The translations under genes and the position numbers were made by a program. A DNA stretch of 18,043 nt, taken from Rhodospirillaceae bacterium UBA6608. Lineage in GTDB: Bacteria > Pseudomonadota > Alphaproteobacteria > Rhodospirillales_A > Casp-alpha2. The notes under the pieces are model-generated. The model saw only the letters and a program-made list of their open reading frames with translations. It did no database searches and had not been told where the DNA came from. Shown here piece by piece: positions 7,616 through 14,073 of the stretch (its first letter is position 1; every line of letters begins with the position of its first letter). The stretch is from positions 650 to 18,692 of the forward strand of contig DJHY01000032.1 in NCBI GenBank assembly GCA_002433335.1, in the 5' to 3' direction.

Positions 7616-7642
7616 TTGCCGTTGTCTTTGCCGATATATTAT
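7616..7642 (+). promoter_or_regulatory. Candidate promoter of the VOC gene
   Basis: A TTGCCG box at 7616-7621 and a TATTAT box (5 of 6 matches to TATAAT) at 7637-7642 are separated by 15 bases. The region is sharply AT-rich compared with its surroundings and lies 43-69 bases before the ATG at 7685. The short spacer makes this a moderate call. Confidence 0.45.
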
Positions 7643-7659
7643 ATAGACCGTTCTGTATA
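7640..7659. promoter_or_regulatory. TetR-type operator-like palindrome before the VOC gene
   Basis: The 20 bases TATATAGACCGTTCTGTATA form an imperfect dyad with 8 of 10 complementary pairs centred between 7649 and 7650. The AGACC/TCTGT core resembles TetR/NemR-type operators (TAGACC...GGTCTA). It overlaps the -10 box and the probable transcription start, a classic repressor position. No TetR gene is present in the window. Confidence 0.45.
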
Positions 7660-7684
7660 TTTTTTCTCAGAACGGAGCATTCAA

Positions 7685-8098
7685 ATGACCACCCCAGCCC
7701 CGCTGACCCAAGGCGCGCATCATGTCGGCCTGACGGTTCCCGACCTGGCCCCGATCAAGACTTTCCTGGAAGACGCACTCGGCTTTCAACAAGTCGGGGA
7801 AGTCCCCGACTATCCGGCGGTATTCGTTTCGGATGGGACGGTCATGCTGACGCTGTGGCAGGCGGAAGATCCCGCGACCGCTACGCCCTTCGACCGAAAG
7901 AAGAACATCGGCCTGCATCACTTGGCGCTGAAAGTCGCGAACGCGGAGGCGCTCGAAACCGTATACGAGCGGGTCCGCGATTGGCCCGGCGTCGCGATCG
8001 AATGCGCGCCCTGCCCGGTCCGGCCGGAATCTCCGGCGCGGCATTTTCTGTGTACGATTCCGGGTGGGCTGCGGTTCGAGTTTTTCGCCGCGCCGTAG
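7685..8098 (+). CDS. VOC family (glyoxalase/bleomycin-resistance fold) protein
   Basis: This is a 137-residue single-unit vicinal-oxygen-chelate protein with two beta-alpha-beta-beta-beta halves. It has metal-ligand candidates at H13 (AHHVGLTV), H79 (GLHHLALKV) and E132 (RFEFF). The family includes glyoxalase I, methylmalonyl-CoA epimerase and ring-cleavage enzymes, and the exact reaction is not determinable. I take the ATG at 7685 because a GGAG lies about 8 bases upstream and the first strand begins just after it. The in-frame reading from 7604 runs through the AT-rich promoter and palindrome. The gene stands apart from the otnC operon (114 bp) and is convergent with the crotonase gene, with 8 bases between the stops. 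The operator-like element in front suggests inducible expression, perhaps by an electrophile. Confidence 0.86.
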   Translation: MTTPAPLTQGAHHVGLTVPDLAPIKTFLEDALGFQQVGEVPDYPAVFVSDGTVMLTLWQAEDPATATPFDRKKNIGLHHLALKVANAEALETVYERVRDWPGVAIECAPCPVRPESPARHFLCTIPGGLRFEFFAAP

Positions 8099-8106
8099 GG
8101 TCGGGC

Positions 8107-8898
8107 TTATTCGCCCTTCCAGTCCGGCTTCTGCTTGTTCACGAAGCTTTCGACGCCGTGTTTGAAATCGCGGCTGCCGTAAGCGGCGTGAATCAGGTCG
8201 CGGTCGTCGGGCGTCAGGTCCGTGCCCAGGCGGCGCAGGGCTTCCTTGGTGACCCGCATGGTCACCGGGGCATGGCCGAGAAGCTTGCCGACAATCTCGT
8301 TCTGTAGGGCGTCGATCCCATCGGGATCGGCGACACCGAGCAGATAGCCATGGGACAGAAGCTCTTCCGCCTCGGGCATTTCGGCCAGCATCAGCATGCG
8401 TTTGACCATGGGCAGGCCCAGGGTCTCGGTCAGAGCGCGCAGGTTCTGCGCCGACAGGCAGTTGCCCAACGTGCGGGCGATCGGCACGCCGAAGCGCGAA
8501 CCCGCCGTGGCGATGCGGAAATCGCAGGCATTGGCGATGGCCATCCCGCCGCCGACGGCCCAGCCTTCGACCACGCAAAGGGTCGGCATGGGCAGGCGCT
8601 CAAGGCGGGAAATATAGGTCTCGACCTTTTCCTCATAGGCCAAGCCGTCATCGCCCGAGGAGAATTCCAGGAACTGAGCGATATCCGTTCCAGCGACGAA
8701 GGCCTTGCCCCCCGCGCCGCGGAACACGGCCACGCGCACCGTCGGGTCGTCCATGATCTCGTCACAGGCCTTGGCCATGTCGTTGTACATGGTCCAGGTC
8801 ATGGCGTTGCGGGCCTGCGGGCGGTCGAAGGTCAGAAAGGCAACGTTCCCTTCGCGGGTCAGATGCACGGCACCCTGGTCGTCGGCGGGTTTGGTCAT
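8107..8898 (-). CDS. Enoyl-CoA hydratase/isomerase (crotonase-fold) family protein
   Basis: This is a 263-residue crotonase-fold protein starting at the ATG at 8898. A TTG at 8937 would add 13 residues, but a GGA sits about 10 bases before the ATG. The CoA/oxyanion-hole parts are present: KAFVAGTDI at 65-73 and WAVGGG at 113-118, followed by the NACDFRIA strand. However, the residues equivalent to the two catalytic glutamates of rat mitochondrial hydratase (Glu144, two residues after GGG, and Glu164, in FGxPE) are A120 and I140. The protein therefore keeps the acyl-CoA site but not the classical water-activating pair. It may be an isomerase, a lyase or a specialised hydratase using other residues. 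It is divergent from modE and is not obviously linked to it by function. Confidence 0.88.
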   Translation of the reverse strand: MTKPADDQGAVHLTREGNVAFLTFDRPQARNAMTWTMYNDMAKACDEIMDDPTVRVAVFRGAGGKAFVAGTDIAQFLEFSSGDDGLAYEEKVETYISRLERLPMPTLCVVEGWAVGGGMAIANACDFRIATAGSRFGVPIARTLGNCLSAQNLRALTETLGLPMVKRMLMLAEMPEAEELLSHGYLLGVADPDGIDALQNEIVGKLLGHAPVTMRVTKEALRRLGTDLTPDDRDLIHAAYGSRDFKHGVESFVNKQKPDWKGE

Positions 8899-8997
8899 GG
8901 TCGTCGGTTCCGGTCCTGTCAGAAACAATGAATTCAAGCGGCGGGCATCCTACCCCAGCCCGCCCAAGCGGCCCAACCCATGAATGGGGAATTTCAC

Positions 8998-9026
8998 CTG
9001 ACCGCAAGGATTCCTAGAGATAGAAT
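8998..9026 (+). promoter_or_regulatory. Candidate sigma70-type promoter for modE, leaderless arrangement
   Basis: A CTGACC box at 8998-9003 and a TAGAAT box at 9021-9026 (5 of 6 matches to TATAAT) are separated by exactly 17 bases. Transcription would start 6-8 bases after 9026, which is at or next to the modE ATG at 9033. No Shine-Dalgarno sequence is visible there. Confidence 0.5.
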
Positions 9027-9032
9027 GCCCCC

Positions 9033-9407
9033 ATGAAAGCAGGAAACCAACAAACCGGCGCGCGTCTGCGGGTCGTCCTGGCCCCCGACGTCGCGATCGG
9101 GCCCGGCAAGGCTGATCTGTTGGAAGGCGTCGCCGAAACCGGCTCCATCGCCGCCGCCGGGCGGCGCCTGGGCATGAGCTATAAGAAAGCCTGGGGTTTG
9201 ATCGAGGCCCTGAACGTACAGTTCGGCACACCCCTGGTCACCACGTCACGCGGCGGCAACGCCCGGGGCGGTGCTGCATTGACCGACCTGGGCAAGACCG
9301 TTTTGGACGAATACCGCAAGATGGAAGCCAAGACGACCAAGGCCATTGCCAGCGATCTTGCCCGGATGCGGGAGTTGTTGTTGAAGGTTTCGGGCCGCGA
9401 AGAATAG
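9033..9407 (+). CDS. modE: ModE-type winged-helix regulator lacking the molybdate-binding domain
   Basis: This 124-residue protein matches the N-terminal LysR-like winged helix of ModE, the molybdate-responsive regulator of mod transport operons. The helix-turn-helix is at about 37-61 (GSIAAAGRRLGMSYKKAWGLIEALN region), followed by the wing TTSRGGNARGGAALT at about 70-84 and a dimerisation helix. Full-length ModE (about 260 residues in E. coli) carries two C-terminal MOP/TOBE molybdate-binding domains, which are absent here. The stop at 9405-9407 is genuine and the following sequence does not resume a MOP domain. The gene precedes modABC by about 100 bp. Short ModE-like proteins of this size are common in Proteobacteria. 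How this one senses molybdate, if it does, is not evident. Confidence 0.9.
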   Translation: MKAGNQQTGARLRVVLAPDVAIGPGKADLLEGVAETGSIAAAGRRLGMSYKKAWGLIEALNVQFGTPLVTTSRGGNARGGAALTDLGKTVLDEYRKMEAKTTKAIASDLARMRELLLKVSGREE

Positions 9408-9426
9408 CCGCCCGCAATTGTCAGGC

Positions 9427-9454
9427 TTGCCAACAGGCCGGTTCGCGATATAGG
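9427..9454 (+). promoter_or_regulatory. Candidate modA promoter
   Basis: A TTGCCA box at 9427-9432 and a TATAGG box at 9449-9454 are separated by 16 bases. The predicted start near 9461 lies inside the palindromes that follow. The -10 match is only 4 of 6, so the assignment is tentative. Confidence 0.35.
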
Positions 9455-9482
9455 TTCCGATATATCCAACTTGTCATATCGG
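9447..9482. promoter_or_regulatory. ModE-box-like overlapping palindromes upstream of modA
   Basis: Two overlapping inverted repeats occur here. The first is GATATA-N8-TATATC at 9447-9466. The second is CCGATAT-N12-ATATCGG at 9457-9482, perfect in both arms. The second has the same geometry as the E. coli ModE operator as I recall it (CGTTAT-N12-ATAACG). The pair covers the predicted -10 box and start of modA transcription, fitting repression of molybdate uptake when molybdate is plentiful. Confidence 0.6.
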
Positions 9483-9508
9483 GATTCAGTCTATCGGGAG
9501 GAACCACC

Positions 9509-10312
9509 ATGACCGCCGCATTCCAACTCAAAACCCAGCTTCGCCGACGGGTGGTTCAATTCGCCGCCGCCGTCGCGTTTTGTTTCGCTGCGGCTCCGGT
9601 CAACGCTGATGAGGTCAAGATCGCTGTCGCCGCCAACTTTACCCAGGCGGCGAAAGATATCGGCGCGCTGTTCGAGGAAAAGACCGGGCACAAGGCAGTG
9701 TTCAGCTTCGGGTCGACCGGGCAGTTGTTCACCCAGATCGCCAAGGGCGCACCGTTCGAGGTATTCCTCGCCGCAGATCAGAAACGCCCGCAGAAAACAG
9801 GGGCCGAAGGTCTGGCCCAGGCCGACAGCCGCTTTACCTATGCCACCGGCAAGATCGCGCTGTACAGCCGCGACGCCAAATTGGTCGACGGCCCCGGCAC
9901 CCTGAAGCAAGGCAGGTTTTCCAAGATCGCCATCGCCAACCCGGTGACCGCCCCCTACGGCGCCGCCGCCGTGGCCGCGATGAAGGCGCTGGGCGTGTAC
10001 GACGCGGTCAAAGCCAAGATCGTGCAGGGAAACAACATCGCCCAAACGCATCAGTTCGTCGCCTCCGGCAACGCGGAATTGGGTTTCGTCGCCCTGTCGC
10101 AGATCGCGGCCCATACCGACGGGTCGCGCTGGCTGGTGCCGGAAAACCTGTATCCCGCCATCGCTCAGGACGCGATCCTGTTGAACAACGGCAAAACCAA
10201 TCCCGCCGCGCGGGCCTTTCTGATCTTCCTGGGCGGCCCCGACGCCAACCAGGTGAAGGAAAAGTTCGGCTATGGCGTGGGCGAGCCTCCGAAAATCAAA
10301 CCCGATGCCTGA
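9509..10312 (+). CDS. modA: Molybdate ABC transporter substrate-binding protein
   Basis: This is a 267-residue periplasmic binding protein that captures molybdate for ModBC. A Sec signal peptide is visible: basic residues up to R14, a hydrophobic core at about 15-30 and a cleavage site after VNA at residue 33. The mature protein starts [18 protein letters not shown], the typical ModA beginning. The oxyanion-contact stretches [22 protein letters not shown] and [11 protein letters not shown] are present. The ATG at 9509 is preceded by a strong GGAGG ribosome site 7-8 bases upstream. The 3' end overlaps modB by 8 bp. Palindromes upstream resemble ModE boxes. A related tungstate or sulfate binder is possible, but the modE-modABC context supports molybdate. 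Confidence 0.95.
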   Translation: MTAAFQLKTQLRRRVVQFAAAVAFCFAAAPVNADEVKIAVAANFTQAAKDIGALFEEKTGHKAVFSFGSTGQLFTQIAKGAPFEVFLAADQKRPQKTGAEGLAQADSRFTYATGKIALYSRDAKLVDGPGTLKQGRFSKIAIANPVTAPYGAAAVAAMKALGVYDAVKAKIVQGNNIAQTHQFVASGNAELGFVALSQIAAHTDGSRWLVPENLYPAIAQDAILLNNGKTNPAARAFLIFLGGPDANQVKEKFGYGVGEPPKIKPDA

Positions 10313-10988
10313 TCTCGACGGCCTCTGGTCGCCCATTCGCCTGACCCTGGAGTTGGCCGCGGTTACGACCGTGGCCCTCTTGATTATCGGCACGCCCATC
10401 GCCTGGTGGCTGGCGCGGTCCAAGGCCCGGTGGAAGGAAGTCGTCGCCGCCGTGGTCGCCCTGCCGCTGGTCCTGCCGCCGACCGTGTTGGGCTTTTACC
10501 TGTTGGTCGCCATGGGGCCGGACGGACCCGGCGGCTGGATCGCGGGGCTTTGGGGCGAACGCTCCCTGGCCTTTACCTTCGAAGGGTTGGTCATCGGCTC
10601 CGTCTTCTATTCCATGCCCTTCGTCGTACAGCCGATCCGCAACGCCTTCGAAGCCTTCGGCGACCGCCCAATGGAGGTCGCTGCCACCTTGCATGCCTCG
10701 CCCTGGGATGCGTTCTGGTCCGTCGCCGTTCCCCTGGCCCGGCCCGGTTTCCTGACCGGGGCTGTTCTAGGCTTCGCCCATACGGTCGGTGAATTCGGCG
10801 TGGTTCTGATGATCGGCGGCAACATTCCGGGCGAGACCAAGGTCCTGTCGGTCGCGATCTACGACTATGTCGAAACCCTGCGCTGGACCGAGGCCCATAT
10901 CCTGGCCGGTGGCCTATTGGTTTTCGCCTTCGTCGTAATCTTGACCATGACCCTGATCGAAAAACGCATCGGACGGCCGCAGCCATGA
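10305..10988 (+). CDS. modB: Molybdate ABC transporter permease
   Basis: This is a 227-residue inner-membrane permease with about five transmembrane helices (around 15-37, 45-70, 92-112, 148-170 and 198-218). The cytoplasmic coupling (EAA) loop is visible as [20 protein letters not shown] at about 124-143, the contact point for the ATPase. [16 protein letters not shown] near 52-67 is characteristic of ModB. I use the ATG at 10305, which overlaps the modA stop by 8 bp. An in-frame upstream start at 10272 adds 11 residues that lie entirely inside modA. The stop overlaps the start of modC as ATGA. The length matches the family. Confidence 0.95.
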   Translation: MPDLDGLWSPIRLTLELAAVTTVALLIIGTPIAWWLARSKARWKEVVAAVVALPLVLPPTVLGFYLLVAMGPDGPGGWIAGLWGERSLAFTFEGLVIGSVFYSMPFVVQPIRNAFEAFGDRPMEVAATLHASPWDAFWSVAVPLARPGFLTGAVLGFAHTVGEFGVVLMIGGNIPGETKVLSVAIYDYVETLRWTEAHILAGGLLVFAFVVILTMTLIEKRIGRPQP

Positions 10989-12097
10989 CCGACGGCCAGC
11001 CCATCCTGGACGCCGCCTTCGCCGGGCGGATCGGCAGCTTCGACCTGAACATCGCGTTTCAGGCACCGCTGTCCGGCGTCACCGCCCTGTTCGGTGCATC
11101 CGGTTGCGGCAAGACGACGATCCTGCGCTGCATCGCCGGGCTGCATCGCCTGCCCGGTCGCCTGACTGTTGGCAGCCGCCCCTGGCAGGACGACACCCAG
11201 GGTCTGTTCCGCCCGCCGCACAAACGGCGCGTCGGCTACGTCTTTCAGGAAGCCAGCCTGTTCCCCCACCTGTCGGTGCGGCGCAATCTGGACTACGGTG
11301 CGCGCCGCGCGCCACGCGACAACGGCGACCGGCCCGCCATCGCCTTCGATCAAGTGGTCGACCTGCTGCGCATCGAGCATCTGTTAGACCGCGCACCGGC
11401 GAAACTGTCCGGTGGCGAGCGGCAGCGCGTGGCCGTGGGTCGGGCCCTGTTGTCCGAACCGCGCCTGTTGCTGATGGACGAGCCCCTGTCGGCGCTCGAC
11501 CGCTCGACCAAGGACGAAATCCTCAGCTATTTCGAATTGCTTCATCAGGAACTGAATATTCCGATCCTCTACGTCAGCCACGACATTGCCGAGGTCACGC
11601 GCCTAGCCGACAGGCTGGTCATCCTGTCGCGCGGCGGCAAGGTCGCCGAAGGACCGGTCGGCGATATCCTGGAGCGCCTGGACCTGCAACCGCTGACCGG
11701 CCGGTTCGAAGCGGGTGTGATGCTGACCACCCAGGTGAAAGCACAGGATGCCGCATTCAACCTGACCCGCCTGGACCTGAACGGTCAGACCCTGACCATC
11801 CCCGCCGTCGATGCTGCCATCGGCGAGACGGTGCGCCTGCGCATCCGCGCCCGCGACGTCTCGCTGGCCCTGCAACCGCCGACCGGGATCAGCATCCGAA
11901 ACGTGCTGGCGGGAACGGTCGTCGAAGTTCGCGAAGAGCCGGGCACGGCCTATGCCGAAACGTTGATCGACGTGGGCGGCGGGCGCCTACGGTCGCGCAT
12001 CACCCGCGAGGCCGTGGCCGACCTGAAACTGGCCCCCGGCCTGCCGATCCATGCGATGATCAAAAGCATCACCTTCGACCGCCGGTCGCTCAGCTAA
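10985..12097 (+). CDS. modC: Molybdate ABC transporter ATP-binding protein with C-terminal MOP domain
   Basis: This 370-residue ATPase powers ModB. All ABC motifs are present: Walker [10 protein letters not shown] at 37-45, Q-loop Q88 in YVFQEA, signature LSGGE at 141-145, Walker B LLLMDE at 161-166, D-loop SALD at 169-172 and switch H199 in YVSHD. After about residue 285 a beta-rich regulatory domain follows, with the [13 protein letters not shown] segment typical of MOP/TOBE modules that bind molybdate and inhibit transport. In this locus ModC carries the only visible molybdate-sensing module, because the ModE here lacks one. The ATG overlaps the modB stop. Confidence 0.95.
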   Translation: MTDGQPILDAAFAGRIGSFDLNIAFQAPLSGVTALFGASGCGKTTILRCIAGLHRLPGRLTVGSRPWQDDTQGLFRPPHKRRVGYVFQEASLFPHLSVRRNLDYGARRAPRDNGDRPAIAFDQVVDLLRIEHLLDRAPAKLSGGERQRVAVGRALLSEPRLLLMDEPLSALDRSTKDEILSYFELLHQELNIPILYVSHDIAEVTRLADRLVILSRGGKVAEGPVGDILERLDLQPLTGRFEAGVMLTTQVKAQDAAFNLTRLDLNGQTLTIPAVDAAIGETVRLRIRARDVSLALQPPTGISIRNVLAGTVVEVREEPGTAYAETLIDVGGGRLRSRITREAVADLKLAPGLPIHAMIKSITFDRRSLS

Positions 12098-12174
12098 GGC
12101 CCCGCCAGAACTGGAAAACTCCCGCCCGAAGGCGTAGGAATAAGAAGCACGACCATGCCGACGGGGAGGACGCC

Positions 12175-12798
12175 ATGAAGGATTGGGATTCACGCTACGC
12201 CAAGGCGGGAACCGAGCCCCATGACCGCCTGTTCGGCGATCAGCCCTGCGAATATCTGCGCGAAATCATGGCCCGCTCGGACTTCGCCCCTCGCTCTGCC
12301 TTGTGCCTCGCCGACGGCGACGGGCGCAACGGTGGCTGGCTGGCGGAACAGGGCTTGGCGGTCACGGCCGTCGATATGTCCCAGACCGCGACCAAACACG
12401 CCCTGGCCCACGATGCGGCGCGCGGCGTGACCGTGGACCGCATCGTCGCCAACCTGGCTGACTGGACGCCGCCAGCGGGACGGCAATGGGATTCCGTGTT
12501 CCTGATGTACCTGCAGTGCGAAGCCGCGGTCCGGCTCGAGGCTGCGCGGCGGGCCGCGGCGGCTCTGGCCCCTGGCGGCTGGTTCGTCGCCGAAGGCTTC
12601 GCCCCCGCCGGGGCCGGCGGCCGAACCCTGGGCCCGGACAACCCGGATCTGCTTTACGAAATGACGGACCTGCTCGACGCCCTGGACGGGCTGGACGTAA
12701 TGGAAGCCCTGAAAGGCCGCATCCGCGTCAACGAGGGCCTGCGCCATCGCGGCGAGGCGCGCATCGCCCGCCTGTTGCTGCGCAAACCGGCAGCATAA
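12175..12798 (+). CDS. Class I SAM-dependent methyltransferase
   Basis: This is a 207-residue soluble Rossmann-fold methyltransferase. Motif I is ALCLADGDGRNG at 42-53, and the acidic end of strand 2 is VD at 66-67 (AVTAVDMSQ). The strand 4 region WDSVFLMYLQ follows at about 105-114, and LAPGGWFVAEGF lies at 131-142. The N-terminal WDSRYA with a downstream P-x-x-YL is the pattern of TehB/thiopurine-like small-molecule methyltransferases, whose substrate cannot be read. The ATG at 12175 has a GGGGAGGA ribosome site 4-6 bases upstream. The same frame is open further upstream only as a shadow of modC. The gene follows modC by 77 bp on the same strand, so it may be transcribed with the transporter, and it is convergent with the MOT1 gene (4 bp between stops). 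Confidence 0.88.
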   Translation: MKDWDSRYAKAGTEPHDRLFGDQPCEYLREIMARSDFAPRSALCLADGDGRNGGWLAEQGLAVTAVDMSQTATKHALAHDAARGVTVDRIVANLADWTPPAGRQWDSVFLMYLQCEAAVRLEAARRAAAALAPGGWFVAEGFAPAGAGGRTLGPDNPDLLYEMTDLLDALDGLDVMEALKGRIRVNEGLRHRGEARIARLLLRKPAA

Positions 12799-12802
12799 GC
12801 TT

Positions 12803-13951
12803 TCAAATGCCGGTGCTTTCCCCGCGGCGGCGGTAATAAAGGGTCCGCAGCCCTTCTGCGGCGAGACCAATCAGCAAGCCGACGGCGACGTTGATGCCGA
12901 CGCAAGCCAGCCCGGTCACCAGGATCACCACGCGGCAGCTCGGTTTGACCTGGAACACCTTGCGGTGGAAGGCCATTTCCGCCCCGGCCACGGCCAGGAT
13001 CGCGCCCACCGCGCCGATCGGGATGAGCATCAGGATATCCCGCGCCTGCGGCCCGAAGCCCAGGCCCAACCCCAGGCAGAACACACCGAATAGCAGCGGC
13101 GCGCCCCAGACCCGCGCGCCGAAACGATACTGCGCGATCAATCCACCGGAGCCGTGACACATCGGCAGCGCGCCGAACGGCGCCAGAACCAAATTAAGAA
13201 CCCCGGTGCTGAGAGACAGGTTCCGGGGGCTCAGGCGGGCCTTGTCCTCCGGGAAATAATCCCCGGCAATGGCCGAAGTCGCCAGAACCGCATTTGACAG
13301 CGTCAACGCCAACTGCGGCAAAGCCGCCGTGGTCAAGGCGACTTGGAAATCAGACAGGGCCGGGAAAGCGACGGCAGGCAGATGCAAGCCTAGGCCGAAC
13401 GAGGCCTGCGGCGCATCGCCGGACAACAGAAACGCCATCGCCGCCGTGACGACCACGACGAACGACCCCAAATGTCGATAGGGCGTCAGGAACAACAGCA
13501 GCAACAAGGCCAACGCCGCGCCGCCGAACAACGGCTGATCGAAAACGAGTTGCCCACCCAACAGCGCTAATTGCGCGCCGACCCCGAATTGGATGCCCAT
13601 GATGACCGACATCGGAACCAAGCGGGCAATCCGGCTGACGACCCCGGATAACGCCAGGATCAGCAGAACCCCACCGATGATCACCCCGCTGGCCATGGCC
13701 TGGGCGGGGGTCAGGGCGCCGACGATGATCAGGGCGGCGACGGCCTTCATCGGTTGGATCGGGATGGGACGGCGATAAACGAGCGCGACGATCAGGGCGA
13801 ATAACCCAAATCCGGTCAGGACACCCGCGCCATCAAAGCCTTGAATGGCCAGCACGCCGATGACCAACGGCAGAAAGGTGCCGAAATCGGCGACGGAACC
13901 GGATAATTCGCCCAGCCAGCCGGTGACCTTTTGCGATTTGCTGCGATCCAT
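12803..13951 (-). CDS. MOT1-family molybdate (sulfate-transporter-like) permease
   Basis: This is a 382-residue polytopic membrane protein with about 10 or more hydrophobic segments. Three MOT1 signatures are visible: ELSGSVADFGTFLP at 15-28, RRPIPIQPMKA at 60-70 and PMCHGSGGLIAQYRFGAR at 263-280. MOT1 proteins are SulP-related high-affinity molybdate carriers first known from algae and plants, with many bacterial homologues. Unlike SulP sulfate permeases, there is no C-terminal STAS domain. Location between modABC and a molybdoenzyme supports molybdate as the substrate, possibly with sulfate or tungstate. The ATG at 13951 has only a weak GGTGGGAA-like site before it. A small palindrome lies just upstream, and the regulator gene ahead of it ends in an intrinsic terminator, so this gene likely has its own promoter. 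Confidence 0.9.
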   Translation of the reverse strand: MDRSKSQKVTGWLGELSGSVADFGTFLPLVIGVLAIQGFDGAGVLTGFGLFALIVALVYRRPIPIQPMKAVAALIIVGALTPAQAMASGVIIGGVLLILALSGVVSRIARLVPMSVIMGIQFGVGAQLALLGGQLVFDQPLFGGAALALLLLLFLTPYRHLGSFVVVVTAAMAFLLSGDAPQASFGLGLHLPAVAFPALSDFQVALTTAALPQLALTLSNAVLATSAIAGDYFPEDKARLSPRNLSLSTGVLNLVLAPFGALPMCHGSGGLIAQYRFGARVWGAPLLFGVFCLGLGLGFGPQARDILMLIPIGAVGAILAVAGAEMAFHRKVFQVKPSCRVVILVTGLACVGINVAVGLLIGLAAEGLRTLYYRRRGESTGI

Positions 13952-13965
13952 GACGTTCCCACCCG

Positions 13966-13984
13966 TTTCGCGGAATATGCGAAA
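13966..13984. promoter_or_regulatory. Small perfect palindrome upstream of the MOT1 gene
   Basis: TTTCGC-N7-GCGAAA (13966-13971 and 13979-13984) lies 15-33 bases before the MOT1 start codon. It could be an operator or a 5' leader hairpin near the ribosome site. It does not resemble the ModE-box-like repeats before modA. Confidence 0.3.
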
Positions 13985-14014
13985 TCGTTGCGGGAATAGT
14001 GCCGAAAAAGGACG

Positions 14015-14046
14015 AAAAATACAAACGGCGCATAAAGCGCCGTTTG
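14015..14046 (-). terminator. Intrinsic terminator after the HTH/PBP regulator gene
   Basis: A perfect 10-bp GC-rich stem, CAAACGGCGC (14022-14031) with GCGCCGTTTG (14037-14046), encloses a 5-base loop. On the minus strand it is followed by TATTTTT. It lies 27 bp past the regulator stop and separates that gene from the MOT1 gene. Confidence 0.85.
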
Positions 14047-14073
14047 AAACAGGTTGCGTGATTGTTTATCGGC

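Noticed and set aside
8099..8112. GGGC/GCCC mini-hairpin between the VOC and crotonase stops as a bidirectional terminator
   Set aside because: The stem is only 4 bp with no U-tract, which is too weak to call.
11104..12174. Upstream extension of the methyltransferase frame through modC
   Set aside because: It is low-complexity Arg/Pro/Ala shadow sequence of modC. A strong ribosome site supports the ATG at 12175.
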